DNA from: Acanthamoeba lenticulata | Lineage: Eukaryota; Discosea; Longamoebia; Acanthamoebidae | DNA: 64,000 bases | Direction: 5' to 3' | NCBI GenBank assembly: GCA_002179805.1 | Contig: NAVB01000480.1 | Coordinates: 1-64,000 of the forward strand | In this document: positions 11,403 to 22,045 of the stretch, piece by piece | How positions within the stretch are numbered: the stretch's first letter is position 1 | How the letters are laid out: every line of letters starts with the position of its first letter | Notes under the pieces: model-generated | Told to the model about the DNA's origin: nothing | What the model saw: the letters and a program-made list of their open reading frames with translations, nothing else | Database searches by the model: none | Made by a program: the position numbers and the translations under genes

Positions 11403-12677
11403 CTACTCGTCCAACTTCCTCTTCTTGCCGGCCTGGCTCTTGCTCGGCGTCGAAGGCTTGGACGAGCTGCCGCTCGAAGCCTTGACAGCAGCGGCGCCGC
11501 CTTCGTCGTTGTTGAGCTTCCGGCGCTTGCCGCCGCGCTTGTTCTTGTCCTTGCCCTTCTCGAGGAGGCGCTTGGCGCGGGCTTCGGCGCGGGCCTCCTT
11601 GCGGCGCTGCTTGTGGTTGAGCGGCGGCAGGCCGGCGGCCAGGCGCTCCTGGCGCACCTTCTCTCGGGCCAGCCGCTCGGCCTCCTTGGCGGCCTCCTTG
11701 GCGCGCCGCTTCTGGAGCTCCTCGGGGCTCATCTTGGCCTCCTCGGCGGCCTTGCGGGCGAGCTTCTCTTCCTTCTGCTTGCGACGAATCTCGCCCTTCT
11801 TGATCTTGCGCTCGTAGTTGCGCTCCTTCTTCATGAGCTTGCGCTCGGCCTTGGGGATCTTGCGGTGCTCCATCCGCTCCTTCTTCTTCTGGCGTCGGAC
11901 CTTGGGGTCGAGCTCGTTCGGCTGGGCCAGCACCAGGCGCTTGGTGACGTTCTCTGTCAGCGGCTTGTAGTCGTCGGCCGCCGCGTTCATCGCCAAGAGG
12001 CCCTTGCGCCGCTTGCCCGGGATGCGCGCGAGCTTGTAGATCGGACCGCCGGGCTCGAGTTGCACAAACTTCTTGCTTGGCGTCGGGCCCGACTGCCTCT
12101 TCTTCTTCCTTGTGGCCACGGCAACCGTGTCCACGACCTTGCCGTTCTTGATCACTGGCACGAACTCGAACTTGGGCTTCTTTTCCTCCTTCTTGGGGTC
12201 GATCAGCGTGGGGATGATCCCCGGGGGCTTGTTCTTCTTCTTCTTGAACTTCACGGGCGGGTTGATGTCGACGGGGATCAGCTTCGGCTCCCGCTCGATG
12301 ACAGACTGGGGCTTCTTGGGGGTCGTTGTCGTCCCCGCCTCAGTCTCCACCGGGATGTCTGCTGTCTTTGTCTTCTTCTCCTTCTTGGGCGTTGATGGCG
12401 CGTCTGCTTCCTTCTCCTTCTTCACCGGGGTGTCTGCTGTCTTTGCCTTCTTCTCCTTCTTGGGCGTCGATGGCGCGTCTGCATCCTTCTTCTTGTCCTT
12501 CTTCTCTTTCGTTTCTTTCTTGTCCTTCTCGTCCTTCTTCTCCTCCTTTTTGTCCTTCTTGTCCTTCTTGTCCTTCGTCTCCTTCTTTTCTTCCTTGTCT
12601 TTCTTCTCCTTGACCGGTGTCTCCTCCTTTGACGTCTTCGCCTTCTTACGAGGCGTTTCTACCTTGGATGACGACAT
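11403..12677 (-). CDS. Lysine-rich, probably nucleolar protein
   Basis: A 424-residue single-exon protein starting MSSSKVETPRKKAK. Residues 20-130 are repetitive Lys/Glu/Asp blocks (KKDKEEKK and near-repeats of KKEKKAKTADTP). The centre (about 130-240) is less biased, with PPVKFKKKKNKPPGIIPTLI and FEFVPVIKNGKVVDTVAVAT. The C-terminal half is a long charged helix (RRKEARAEARAKRLLEKGK), ending in a nuclear-localisation-like GKKRKLDE. Composition resembles ribosome-biogenesis proteins, but I cannot assign a family. An internal tandem repeat near 12,350-12,490 encodes the KEKKAKTAD units. Confidence 0.7.
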   Translation of the reverse strand: MSSSKVETPRKKAKTSKEETPVKEKKDKEEKKETKDKKDKKDKKEEKKDEKDKKETKEKKDKKKDADAPSTPKKEKKAKTADTPVKKEKEADAPSTPKKEKKTKTADIPVETEAGTTTTPKKPQSVIEREPKLIPVDINPPVKFKKKKNKPPGIIPTLIDPKKEEKKPKFEFVPVIKNGKVVDTVAVATRKKKRQSGPTPSKKFVQLEPGGPIYKLARIPGKRRKGLLAMNAAADDYKPLTENVTKRLVLAQPNELDPKVRRQKKKERMEHRKIPKAERKLMKKERNYERKIKKGEIRRKQKEEKLARKAAEEAKMSPEELQKRRAKEAAKEAERLAREKVRQERLAAGLPPLNHKQRRKEARAEARAKRLLEKGKDKNKRGGKRRKLNNDEGGAAAVKASSGSSSKPSTPSKSQAGKKRKLDE

Positions 12678-12993
12678 CGCTGCCCGAGAACTGTAGTGCA
12701 AGTGAATCAGATCAGGCCAACGTGGTGCAATCAAACGATTAAATTGTAAATGAAAATGAAATTAATCTTTGCAAGCCGATGCTGATTGTTGCGTTTGCGG
12801 TGCAGGATGCATGGCGTGCAGGCACATACCGTCAGCAAGTGGCTACTACGAGCGAGGCAGATGACTCCCTCCGGCGCAGATGACAACAGAAAAAGCAGCC
12901 TAGTCGATCTTCGGGCAAGAAAATGAAAGAAAAGAAATGACGTTAAGAAAACCAAGGATATTGCAAACTGATTGTACGCCAGCAGGAGAAAGA
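12678..12993. promoter_or_regulatory. Divergent promoter between lysine-rich protein and L32 genes
   Basis: 316 bases between two divergent start codons. It is AT-rich close to 12,740 and holds no recognised operator. Both products are ribosome-related or possibly so, which would fit shared regulation, but this is only positional inference. Confidence 0.4.
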
Positions 12994-13393
12994 ATGCAAC
13001 GATTTATGAACGTTGGCCGCTTGGCGGCGCCCCGCGTGCCCATCGGAAATGTGCCGGCCGCTGTGGGGTACACCCCTATTACCTTTATTCTCGAAGTGTG
13101 CCATTTTTTCAAGATTTTGAATCCACAACAGGTCCAGTTTTGGTCGTGCGGTTGGGGACGTCTTCCTGCCAGGCCCAGGAGCGATCGGTGGTGTGGGCGG
13201 TAATCCGTCCGGTGAACTGATCACGTGCGCCGTGCCGAAGAAAAAGGTCTCAATCTCGCGCTCCCGCAAGCGGAGGCACGCCCCGGCCAAGGAGCGGCGC
13301 AACATCTCCCACATCGAGAACTGCCGTGCTTGTGGACAGCCCAAGCTGCGACAGCACGTCTGCTTGAACTGTGCTGGCTGGAAGATCAGCTAA
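12994..13393 (+). CDS. MRPL32: Mitochondrial ribosomal protein bL32m
   Basis: Two exons (12994-13067 and 13132-13393) join in phase 2 to give 111 residues. Exon 1 encodes a basic, acid-free leader, MQRFMNVGRLAAPRVPIGN, suited to mitochondrial import. The mature part carries AVPKKKVSISRSRKRRHAP, the bL32 signature, and two zinc-binding pairs in CRACGQPKLRQHVCLNC. It ends KIS. The AVPKKKVS start of the bL32 domain matches the usual site of matrix processing in mitochondrial L32. The intron has a GTACAC donor and an ACAACAG acceptor. Confidence 0.92.
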
Positions 13394-13608
13394 GAGTCGC
13401 GGCTTGCGAAAACGTTGTCAGGCCTCTCTACACGCATAAAACACTCCCTGTCTAAAGTGTTCCTCCCTCTCCATCATGGACGTGTTGTGGCCTGGGGCCA
13501 AGAGGGCCTTTTCATGTTTTACTTTTTTCATCTTCTTTGTTGGTGCAAGCTTGGACGGTCGATCACGTGTCGTCCGTGCCTCGTCACGAGGGCAACACGA
13601 GACACCAC

Positions 13609-14860
13609 TTAGTGGAACTCGCCGGTGTCGTGCTCGGTGACGAGGTGGGAGTGGAGGTTGTTGAGCTTCTCGTGGATGACCTTGAGGGCGCTCCGCATGA
13701 CCTCCTCCGGTCGGAGGGCGCCCGTGGTCTCCACCGTGAAGGTGAAGTGGTCGTGCTTTTGGCGCACCGACACGAGGTCCGGCACGCCCAGCTGGATGGC
13801 CTTCTTCTTGCACTCGTCGCAGAAGGTGCACTGCGACGCGTCCTCGATCTCCACCGTGTGGTCCTCCTCCGAGTACCGATAGACCTTGGTCGGGCAGCTG
13901 TTCACCCTGTTCATTCGTTTGTTTATGACATCGTCGGTGTGGCGTGGCCCAGAGTCAGTCAGCCAACAACACATTGTCGCGGCGCACACGCGTGGGAAGT
14001 GAAGACACGAACCACTCGATCTTCTGGCGCTCATCGAGCATGTCGACGGCCTCGCTGTTGATGCGAATGTCGGGCTCGAAGGCGTATGTAGTGCCGCACG
14101 AGGGCGACCACTTGGCGTGCTCCTTGGCCACTCCCTGCCAGCCCCCCCCCCCAAATCGAATTGCACCATCAGTGAGGCGGCCGCCTTCGTCGATATGTTG
14201 CAGAGGGCGGATGGGGCACCTTCTTGGCGATGGCCTTGAGCTTGATCTCCTGGCCACGGCGGAGCTTCGCGATCAGAATGCCCGCCTTGTCCGGCTGGTC
14301 CTGATCCACGGGCACCACGTCTGGGTCGTCGCTACAAGCCCAGGAAATTGTAAGCAGGAGGACAAAAGACACACGCGAGGCAACACAAAAGCGGGGGCAA
14401 GCGGCAGCAGCAACAAGGATGAGGCACCTTCTGAGATCATTGCTTGTCACGTCGAGCTCGTTTTGATCCATACAGGCAACGTTGAGCGTGAGCACAACCG
14501 AGCACTCTGGGCACCGATCGGAACAGTTACAGTCCTGAGGAGACACTGGATTCAGGGGTGTGCGTCTTGTGCCGCCAGAGCAGATGTGAGGTGTACCCGT
14601 GTGTAGTTGAATCGGTCGACCTTCGAACTTCGCAGAGGAATGAGACCCAGACGGTGAGCGATGAACTCATCGTGCAGCACCGATGTGTTATTCTCTACTT
14701 CCACCAAGTCGATGGCCATCGTCGGCACTTCGGCAATCATCACTCGCCGCAGCGCATTGGCCACACTAGTGTCGGTCTTGGTCAGCGTGAACGTCATAGA
14801 ATCGTTCGTGATGCTGACGATCTTTATCTTTGGTTGCCTCTTCGCTTGGCCTCGATCCAT
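13609..14860 (-). CDS. POLR2C: RNA polymerase II subunit RPB3
   Basis: Forms the RPB3/RPB11 platform for polymerase II assembly. Five exons: 14860-14597 (KTDTSVANALRRVMIAEVP, HDEFIAHRLGLIPL), 14534 on (the DCNCSDRCPECSV zinc site), then LIAKLRRGQEIKLKAIAKK, GVAKEHAKWSPSCG and a last exon with FTVETTGALRPEE. The zinc site separates it from the AC40 subunit of polymerases I and III. Introns are phase-consistent where checked. The last exon keeps four cysteines (NSCP and CTFCDEC) where plant RPB3 has lost them; see findings. It ends about 215 bases from L32, tail to tail. Confidence 0.93.
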
Positions 14861-15026
14861 TTTTATACACAAATATGCTCGTGTCTCTCTTGATTAAAGA
14901 TTTTCCTTCTAGAATTTCAAGGCCCTCCCACTCTTCGATCGTGCGTCTGCACCGGAGCCAGCTGCCAACGACAACTGGTTCTTTGCTTCAGCGCCGCCTT
15001 TTATGTCCACGATTACAATTTCTTCA

Positions 15027-15049
15027 TTGCCGGGATTCGAGCCCGCAAC
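15027..15049. other. T-arm-like hairpin (possible tRNA-derived remnant)
   Basis: TTGCCGGGATTCGAGCCCGCAA folds as CGGG/CCCG around an ATTCGAG loop, extended by TTG/CAA past one bulged C. The minus strand reads GGCTCGAATCC, close to the polymerase III B box. No D arm, anticodon arm or acceptor partner is found nearby, so this is not called a tRNA gene. Confidence 0.3.
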
Positions 15050-15082
15050 ATTTTGTTTTTCTTTCTTTTGCTGCTGGTGGAA

Positions 15083-16576
15083 TCAGAAAAAGAAAAGTGA
15101 GCCTGACGCCAGGTGCTGCGCGAGCAGAGCATCCACCAGGGCCCACATCACCTCCACGGGGAGGCTGGCCAGATACGGGCTCCTCAGCCGGGCCAACAAC
15201 AGGGTTCGTACTTCCACCTTGAACGCGCGGGGCAGTAAGAATGGAGCGCCGGGCGCCACCGCGTGCCAAGCGCGGCCAGCTGCTGGGCGCGCTTCTCCAT
15301 TGCCGGGCCGTCGGCGAGCCACGCTTGCACATGATTGGCCACCGCGGCGTCTTCCGGGTGGGCTACCGCGAGCTCATTGGCACAGGCCACAGGCGCCCGC
15401 AGGGTCTCACGTAACTCGCACATCGCTGCGTCGAAAGCGAAGAAGGCGTGGTTTTCGGGCTCTGGCGCGCAGATACGCCCACCGTCGAGGCGACGTGTGG
15501 AGTTGATGTGGTCTCCACTATCTTCGTGGTCCACGAGTGGCACGACCCAGGGATGGAGAATGGGCGTCACAACGCGGTAGCGCTCCCGTGCCACTGGAAA
15601 GGTGGGCGGGAGCTGCTCGTGGACCACGACCGGTGACTGGCGATAGATGAATGCATCAACTGGCGGTTGGGTCACGATCAGGAACTCGAGCGGTGGATCG
15701 TCCAAGTTGTCGGTGATGTTCTCCATCAACTGCTCCACCACATCAGCCTGGCTTGGTGCCAAGCTGACGCAGATCGCTGCTGTACAGTCCCGGCCAGGAG
15801 CCTGTGCTCGTGGTGCCAGGCCCTGCCACCAGCAACAGCCCGTCCCTGGCGATGACCTAATAGATGCGGACGAGTCTCTTGTAAGGACTTACAGTCAACT
15901 GGACGACCGAGAGCTCGAAAGAACCTTTGACCGGCAACTTCGGATGAGAGCCTTTCTGCCTTGCAGCTGCAGAGCGTTGTGGTTGGCCACAACCTCGGGC
16001 AGGCCGGTGTCCCAGCCTTCAGGAAGCGCCCAGCTGCCACGACCTTTGTGCACGTCGGGACGAGGCAGAGCTCGCCACCGCGTTTGGGGTGGCGGTGGTA
16101 ATACCCAGAGACGTGAGCCTGCCTGCAGGCAGCTGTCGTCACATATCTGACGGACAGAGTCCAGTTGTCTGCCACCGTAGATGATCCGGACTGGCTTCCC
16201 TTGTCCCGGAGCAAACAAACCGTCCTCGAACCGCGGCCTTCGGCAGCTCTTGGGGTGCAAGTATCGAAGTGGGCCTTCTTGGTCGAATTCAGCGTCATCA
16301 GCGTCATCGTCGCCAAAGCACAGGGCAACGTCCGCTTCAAGGTCGACGCTGATGTCCTGCTTGAAGTCTGGTTGGTGCCAGCGCCAATTGAGGGAGCGCA
16401 AGTTCAATCTGCCGCGTGGCTGGTGCTCACGCCAGAAGCGAGGGCGCTGCCATCACATTGAGGGGGGAGTAGTGTAAGTCAAGTGCCGCCTTGTTGTTCC
16501 ACAAAACGTTACCAGAAGTTGGGGGAGAGCAACAAACCGCCATAAGCCGCTCCGGGATGCTCTGTTCCTGCCCCAT
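15083..16576 (-). CDS. Unrecognised multi-exon gene (model unresolved)
   Basis: Three coding-like segments occur on the minus strand. About 16,460-16,160 gives LRSLNWRWHQPDFKQDISVD, VALCFGDDDADDAEF and PVRIIYGGRQLDSVRQI. About 15,780-15,250 gives LAPSQADVVEQLMENITDNL, FLIVTQPPVDAFIYRQSP and HAFFAFDAAMCELRETL. The end gives LLLARLRSPYLASLPVEVMW and stops at 15,083. The start is unclear: a methionine at 16,576 (MGQEQSIPERLM, with a possible myristoylated Gly2) does not splice in frame through the best donor/acceptor pair, though a 37-nt intron would. The last frame change near 15,250-15,300 has no obvious intron. No family recognised. Confidence 0.4.
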
Positions 16577-16753
16577 CTTCCGTGTGCCTTGTTGGTGTTT
16601 TGTCTTGTGTGCCGTCGGCCGAAGGCTTTTGTGGTCAAAAAACAAATAATGAACTTAAACACATCAAGTGTCTCTTTATTGAGACTACGGAGGAGCTTGT
16701 GGGGTTGATCACGGGCAGCCAAACACGTTCACCCCTTGGGGGGGGTTCGCACG

Positions 16754-18491
16754 TCACTTTTCTCCCGTGCGGCGACGCTTGCGGTTAAGCTGCTGGAAGA
16801 AGGCGTGGATGTCCTCCTTGCGCACCTCGGCGCCCTGCTCGGCAAACGGGCGCAGATGCTCGCGAAGGCCCTCGAGCATGGTCTGATAGCCCTGCAGGAG
16901 CTCCAGCTGCTGCGTGGGCTGGAGGCTCGAGGCAAAGGCCTCCTGCGATGACGACAGCAGCGACACGTCCTGCGAACCCGAAGACGACGACGACGCATCG
17001 GCGTCCTCCTCGCCTTCTTCCTGCTCCTCCTCGCCATCGCTCTTCTTGCCATAGTCGAGCAAGAAGGTCAAACCCTCGCGCTCGTACATGGCCAGGCAAG
17101 CGTCGCAGCGGCACAGGCCCTGTTGCCACCCGTCCGACCAGAAGACGTTCCGCGCGGCTCCAGCGTCGGGTGCAGGCCCTGCTGCCAGCAATTTGCAGTT
17201 GCTGCTCTCTTCTTCTTCATCCACTTCTTCTTCTTCTTCTTCCTTCACCTCTTCCTCGCCTTCCTTTTCATCCCGTTTGCGCTTCTTGTTCGTTGACGAC
17301 CCACTGCTCGTTTCTGACGAGGAAGTTGATGGGGCTGGGGTCGAAGACGAAGACGATGCCAAGGTGGAGGCCTGCGGCTTCCGCGAGGCCGTGAACTTGT
17401 GGTCATAGCGGAGCAGGAAAGGGTGCTTGGCAGTGCAGTCCTTGCAGAAGAGGTCGTCAAAGTCCTCCTCGGCCGGAATGGCGCCCTCCAAGCGCTTAAG
17501 GCACTCTTCGTGGTACCAGTCCTGGCACACGACGCACATGTACATGGTGACGTCGCTCGAGTGGTCGTAGGGCTTGTTGCACCAGCAGTAGAGGCCATCA
17601 AAGTTGTGGTTGTATTGGTTCTCCTCGTTGTTGGCCACCTTCGTGCCGCCGTTGGGCCCGACCGGCGAGCTTGGGTCGAGCGCACAAGTGCAGCCGGAGC
17701 GCGGCACGCCGCAGTCACACCGAAAATGGCGCTTCTCAAACAGCTCGAACACGGTGTGGTCCACATGGCACTTCATGCTGCACCCATAGCAGAAGCCGAA
17801 CTGACGTGCCGTGGATCGTTAGTGATGCGACATCATAGGGACCAGCTGGATTGTCCTCAAGTACCTGTTTGCCGCTCCGCTCGGAGCACTCGCGGCAAGA
17901 GTAGACGGGCTGATCAATGTAGCCCTCGGCGTAAGTGCATTTGGTCTCGTCGCCCCAGTTTTGGCTCATCTCTTCCTTCGCCTCTTCTTCCAGGTAGAGG
18001 ATGTTGTCCAGCACCTGCGCCAGTGTCAGCTAACCAGCTAGGTGACCGAAGGCAGTGCTGTCAAGCCGAGCGCGCACCTCGGGCATGGTCATCTTCTCCT
18101 TGGCTCCTTGAGAGGAGGTGAGTGCGTTCTCGCGTCTAAGCTTCATGCGCAGCGCTTCGTTCTGTTCATTGATGGCCAGCACTCGCGCCTCAGGCACCCA
18201 CTTGTTCCATCTGCTCCGCAAAACGAGCTATGAGCACTACGACGGCCACTGAGAAAGCATAAAGGGATAACTTACTTGTCTGCCCAGCCCACGTAATGGA
18301 CGTAGTAGGACCGCCCGCCTTCATCCTTGCGATCCAGAATCTGGACACAGTTAAGATTAACAACAAAAATTGTGTTGTTTGTGTTGGCGTTTCGCCGTCT
18401 AACGCACCAGGGCCTCGTAGAGCAAGCTTTCGTGGTAGCAAAGGACCTTTTGGCCCTTTTCGAACGCGAAGTCCTTCTCTGGCTGTTCCAT
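16754..18491 (-). CDS. UBR7: Chromodomain-UBR box-PHD protein (UBR7 with an MRG15-type chromodomain)
   Basis: Five exons (18491-18408, 18340-18276, 18210-18078, 18014-17865, 17800-16754) join without a frame break to 492 residues. Residues ~9-65 are an MRG15-like chromo-barrel: EKGQKVLCYHESLLYEAL, then YYVHYVGWADKWNKWVPEAR. Residues ~113-185 form the UBR box (CSMKCHVDHTVFELFEKRHF, CDCG). Residues ~214-268 are a PHD-like finger (GLYCWCNKPYD, CVVCQDWYHEECL, LFCKDC). An acidic linker leads to the UBR7 C-terminal region (NVFWSDGWQQGLCRCDACLA). UBR7 family proteins are nuclear E3 ligases reported to monoubiquitinate histone H2B; MRG15-type chromo-barrels bind methylated H3K36. Neither activity is shown by sequence alone. 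The chromo part precedes the UBR7-like N-terminus through a 63-nt intron. Confidence 0.88.
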
Positions 18492-18776
18492 GACGCACGC
18501 GCGCTGGAGAGAGTTGAGAACAAAGGAAATGGCGCGCCTTTCGCTTTTTCCCGCCAAGTGGCTGGACAGAAGCTGAACTCCGGCCGCTACAGAACCACCA
18601 GCTTCTCCTTCTTGCGCAACCTGAAACGTCCGCTTTTTCATCTCACACCTTTCGCCACTTGCCAGCCCAAACTTCCTTCCTCTCATCTGCGCGGATCAGC
18701 GCCTGCACGCTTTGTGCAGATCGATTCCACGTGATCGATATATATTTATTTATTTTCTTCATCGACACACATCACC

Positions 18777-21756
18777 ATGCGGGTTCGCGACTTGTCAGTC
18801 GATCAATTCGTGGCCTCCTTTTGCCTCAACTTGGCACTCAGCCTCATCGGCATTCTAGTCTTCAGCATATGGCGACGAAAACAGCGCGATTTCTTCGCCC
18901 CAAGAGCCTCTCCTCCTACTGACAGCGAGTTTGTGAACGAAGATTCTTCCGCCAAATCTCTCGCCCCTATTTGGAACGATGGCCTCTTCAGCTGGATATG
19001 GGACACCATCAAGTGCGTCACGAATTATGCCTGTTTTTTTTTTTTTATATTTTTAACAAAATATTCATAATAATAATTCATGTTTCATTATGTTTATAAA
19101 ATCTTGTTTTTTGTTCCTGGCGTTGGGGCTGACTTGGGCTGGCCAACCTGCAGGTTCCCGGAGGCGAAGCTGTGGAAGGTGCAGGGCGTGGACGCGGTGT
19201 TCTACCTGCGCGCGGTCAAGCTCTTCATCATGCTGACCGTGGGCATGAACATCGGATCCTTGCTGGTGCTCCTGCCCATCAACCTCACGGCCGAGCCCGC
19301 GCTGCTGGCACCGACCGGCAACAGCACCAGCGCCAACACGACGACGAGCTATCACATCGCGAGCGACTACTTCCTGGACGAAGGGATCGACTTGGAGAAC
19401 GCCACGGTGTCGGGGATGGCGCGACTCACAATGGCCTCGCTGGCCTCGGACGACCCAGCGCTGACGGCGCACATGCTGTTCACGATCATCTTCTCGGCCT
19501 TTGCCGTGTTCGTGATCTGGCAGATGTTCCGACGGTTCATCTCGCACCGCGGGCGCTATCTGTACTCGAAGAACGGGCGCACGTTCACGGTGCTGGTCAA
19601 GGAGATCCCGCCCCAGCTCATCGGCGACCGCGAGAAACTGGCCGCTTGGTTCGAGGAGCGCTACCCGGCGCAGGTCCTGTACATACAGTTTGTCTACGAC
19701 ACGACCGACCTCTCCAAGCTCCTCGAGAAGCGCAACGACGTCCTCCGCAAGCTGCGTCTCCGCGCTCACGTCCGCACGGACGACCTCGAGGCCGAGCTGG
19801 CCAACCTCGAGCGCGACATCGAGCGCCTTCAGGACGTCGACTCGCTCCGCCCCACGCGCACCGCCTTCCTCACCTTCGACAGCGCCTTCCCCATCGAGGA
19901 GCAGCGCTTCCCCTTCAACCGGGAGAAGATGATCGTCCTCCCCGCCCCCGAGCCCAACGATATCTCCTGGAATCACCTTCCCATCAGCCGGTATGTATCC
20001 ATCGTTTATTATTATTTTAATTTTAATCCTTTAAAATTGTTTTAAAGTTAACATTTTTGCGTTTAATTCGTGGCAGAGATACGCAGCAGATCCGGTTGGT
20101 GCTGGTGCACATCGCAGTGCTGTTTTTGTTCATCGTGTGGTCCATCCCGACGCTCTTCATCGCGTCGCTGGCGCGCCTCAACACCCTCCAGGCCTTCCTG
20201 CCGTTCCTCTCCTTCACCAGCAGCCTCAACCGCGTCTGGCTGGGCCTTCTCGAAGGTGCGTGCATGCTCGTGTCCCTTCTCTCTTCTCGTCTGTTCCTCT
20301 GCCGCAACCAGTGCTCACGTCTCGTCCCCGTCGCGGCTGGCGCTGCGCAGGTTTCCTGCCGGGTCTCGTCCTGCTGCTGTCGATGTTGGCCTCGCAGCCC
20401 GTCATCTTCGGCCTCGTCCGGTGGTCGGGCTTCCACGCCAAGTCGCTCGTGGAGAAGGAGGCCATGAAGCACTTTTACACGTTCCTCGCCTTCAACGTCC
20501 TGTTTGTGTCGACCACGGGCGGTACCGTGTTTGAGACCTTCATCGCCTTCCTCCAATCGCCCGACATTCTCATCCACTCTGTCGCCCTCGTACGTCTTCA
20601 TCTTCATGGTCGTCCTTCTTTCTTCATGTGTGGCTGACGCGCCGCGCTGCTCTGGACCAGGCGCTGCCGCGGCAATCGCTGTACTTCACCAACTACACGA
20701 TGTTTGCGATCACCGGCAACTTCATCTTCGGCCTCTTCCGCTTCTACCCGATGATCCGCCGCCATTTGCGGCGCCGCCAGGCCACCACGCCCCAGGAGGT
20801 CCAGCCCAAGCTCTCCCCTTTCTCTTTCCTCTGTCCGGTTCCTGAAGGCGTGACGTGGCGTGTGTCGGCGGGCGCGATGCGATGCAGGTGAGAGAGGCGT
20901 CAGAGGTGGAGCCGTTCGAGTACGGGTGGAACATGGCGTCGGACCTGCTCGTCTTCACCTACGTCATGTTCTACTCAGTCATGTCGCCGCTCACCCTCCT
21001 CTTTGGCTCGATCTACTTCATCTCTGGTATGTGGTGCAGCACCAACAAATGCGTTCCTCCTGCTTCTTGAAGACGATGACGCGAATGCTGATGTTGATGT
21101 TGGTGATGGTGGTGATGTTAGTCTACGTGGTAAACAAGTACAACTTGGTCTACGTGCACAAGGTGGAGTACCAGTCGTCGGGGACCGTGTGGCGGTCGTG
21201 CTTCAACCGGGTCATGTTCGCCGTGCTGCTGTTCCAGATCACGATGGTGGTCGTGATGGCCCTGCGCAAGTTCCCGGGCGGCTTCGCGCTCGTCCTGCCG
21301 CCGCCCCTCACGTTCCTCTTCTGGGTGTGGTACAACAGCAAGTGGAGCCAGCGCGCCATGTACAACCCGATCGAGCAGAAGGACATCGACACCGACGCCG
21401 AGGAGCGCTACCTGCTCTACGAGTACTACAACGCGACGCCCGAGCAGGGCGGCCGCCGCAAGCCCGCCGACGGCGTGGCGGCCGACGAGATCATGGATGA
21501 CGATGAGGACGAGGAGGACAGCCAGCCGTCCTACATCCAGCCCACCCTGTGGCCGCTCCACTCGTCCTTTGGCGGCCACGAGGACCTCATGACGCCCACT
21601 CGCACGAGCAGCTTCTTCAGCGTCGCGGGCGGCTACGACTACGAGTCGCCCCACGCGGCCCTTCGCAACAGCAGCAGCAGCGCCCGACGCAAAAGCTATC
21701 AGAGCCTCAGCCACAGCTCAGGCGAGCCTGCCACCATGCAGCGACAATACACATGA
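18777..21756 (+). CDS. OSCA/TMEM63 (CSC1-like) mechanosensitive cation channel
   Basis: The N-terminal exon has the first membrane helix (FCLNLALSLIGILVFSIW), then further helices in VKLFIMLTVGMNIGSLLVLL and MLFTIIFSAFAVFVIWQMF. A cytosolic RNA-recognition-fold loop follows: GRTFTVLVKEIPPQLI, then TRTAFLTFDSAF, as in the DUF4463/PHM7_cyt region. The RSN1_7TM channel core covers IRLVLVHIAVLFLFIVWSIP, LPGLVLLLSMLASQPVIFG, TFLAFNVLFVSTTGGTVFE, SLYFTNYTMFAITGNFIFGL and LLVFTYVMFYSVMSPLTLLF. The tail is acidic and Ser-rich. N-glycosylation-type NST/NTT sites lie in the first lumenal loop. About seven introns interrupt it. The family forms osmo- or stretch-gated calcium-permeable channels. Confidence 0.9.
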
Positions 21757-22045
21757 CCTTCTTGTCTTGGGCACCTCCAGAGCCATTCTTTGGAGAAAGA
21801 CTCTATTGCTGGTGACAGGAGCGCTGTAACGGGAAGGGACGCCTGTCGCCCAGGCGCGGTGAAGTGGTGAGCGCGAGACGTCGTGTAGAGGGCGCAGGTT
21901 CAGCGGAACGTCGCCGTCTGGGCAACGCGCGCCTTTGGTGCGCGCAACGGATAAACCCAAAAAGAAAAAGTAAAACTCGAGCTAATCTTCTCCGTGTGTC
22001 GTGTGCGCCACTTACACGTGACCCTATTCACATGGTGAATTGCGC

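Noticed and set aside
16427..16645. N-terminal MGQEQS frame as a stand-alone short gene.
   Set aside because: It is only about 50 residues from MGQEQS and adjoins better coding sequence, so it is treated as a possible first exon of the unresolved gene.
19065..19976. A 303-residue minus-strand frame.
   Set aside because: It lies wholly opposite well-supported OSCA/TMEM63 coding sequence and reads as charged low complexity.
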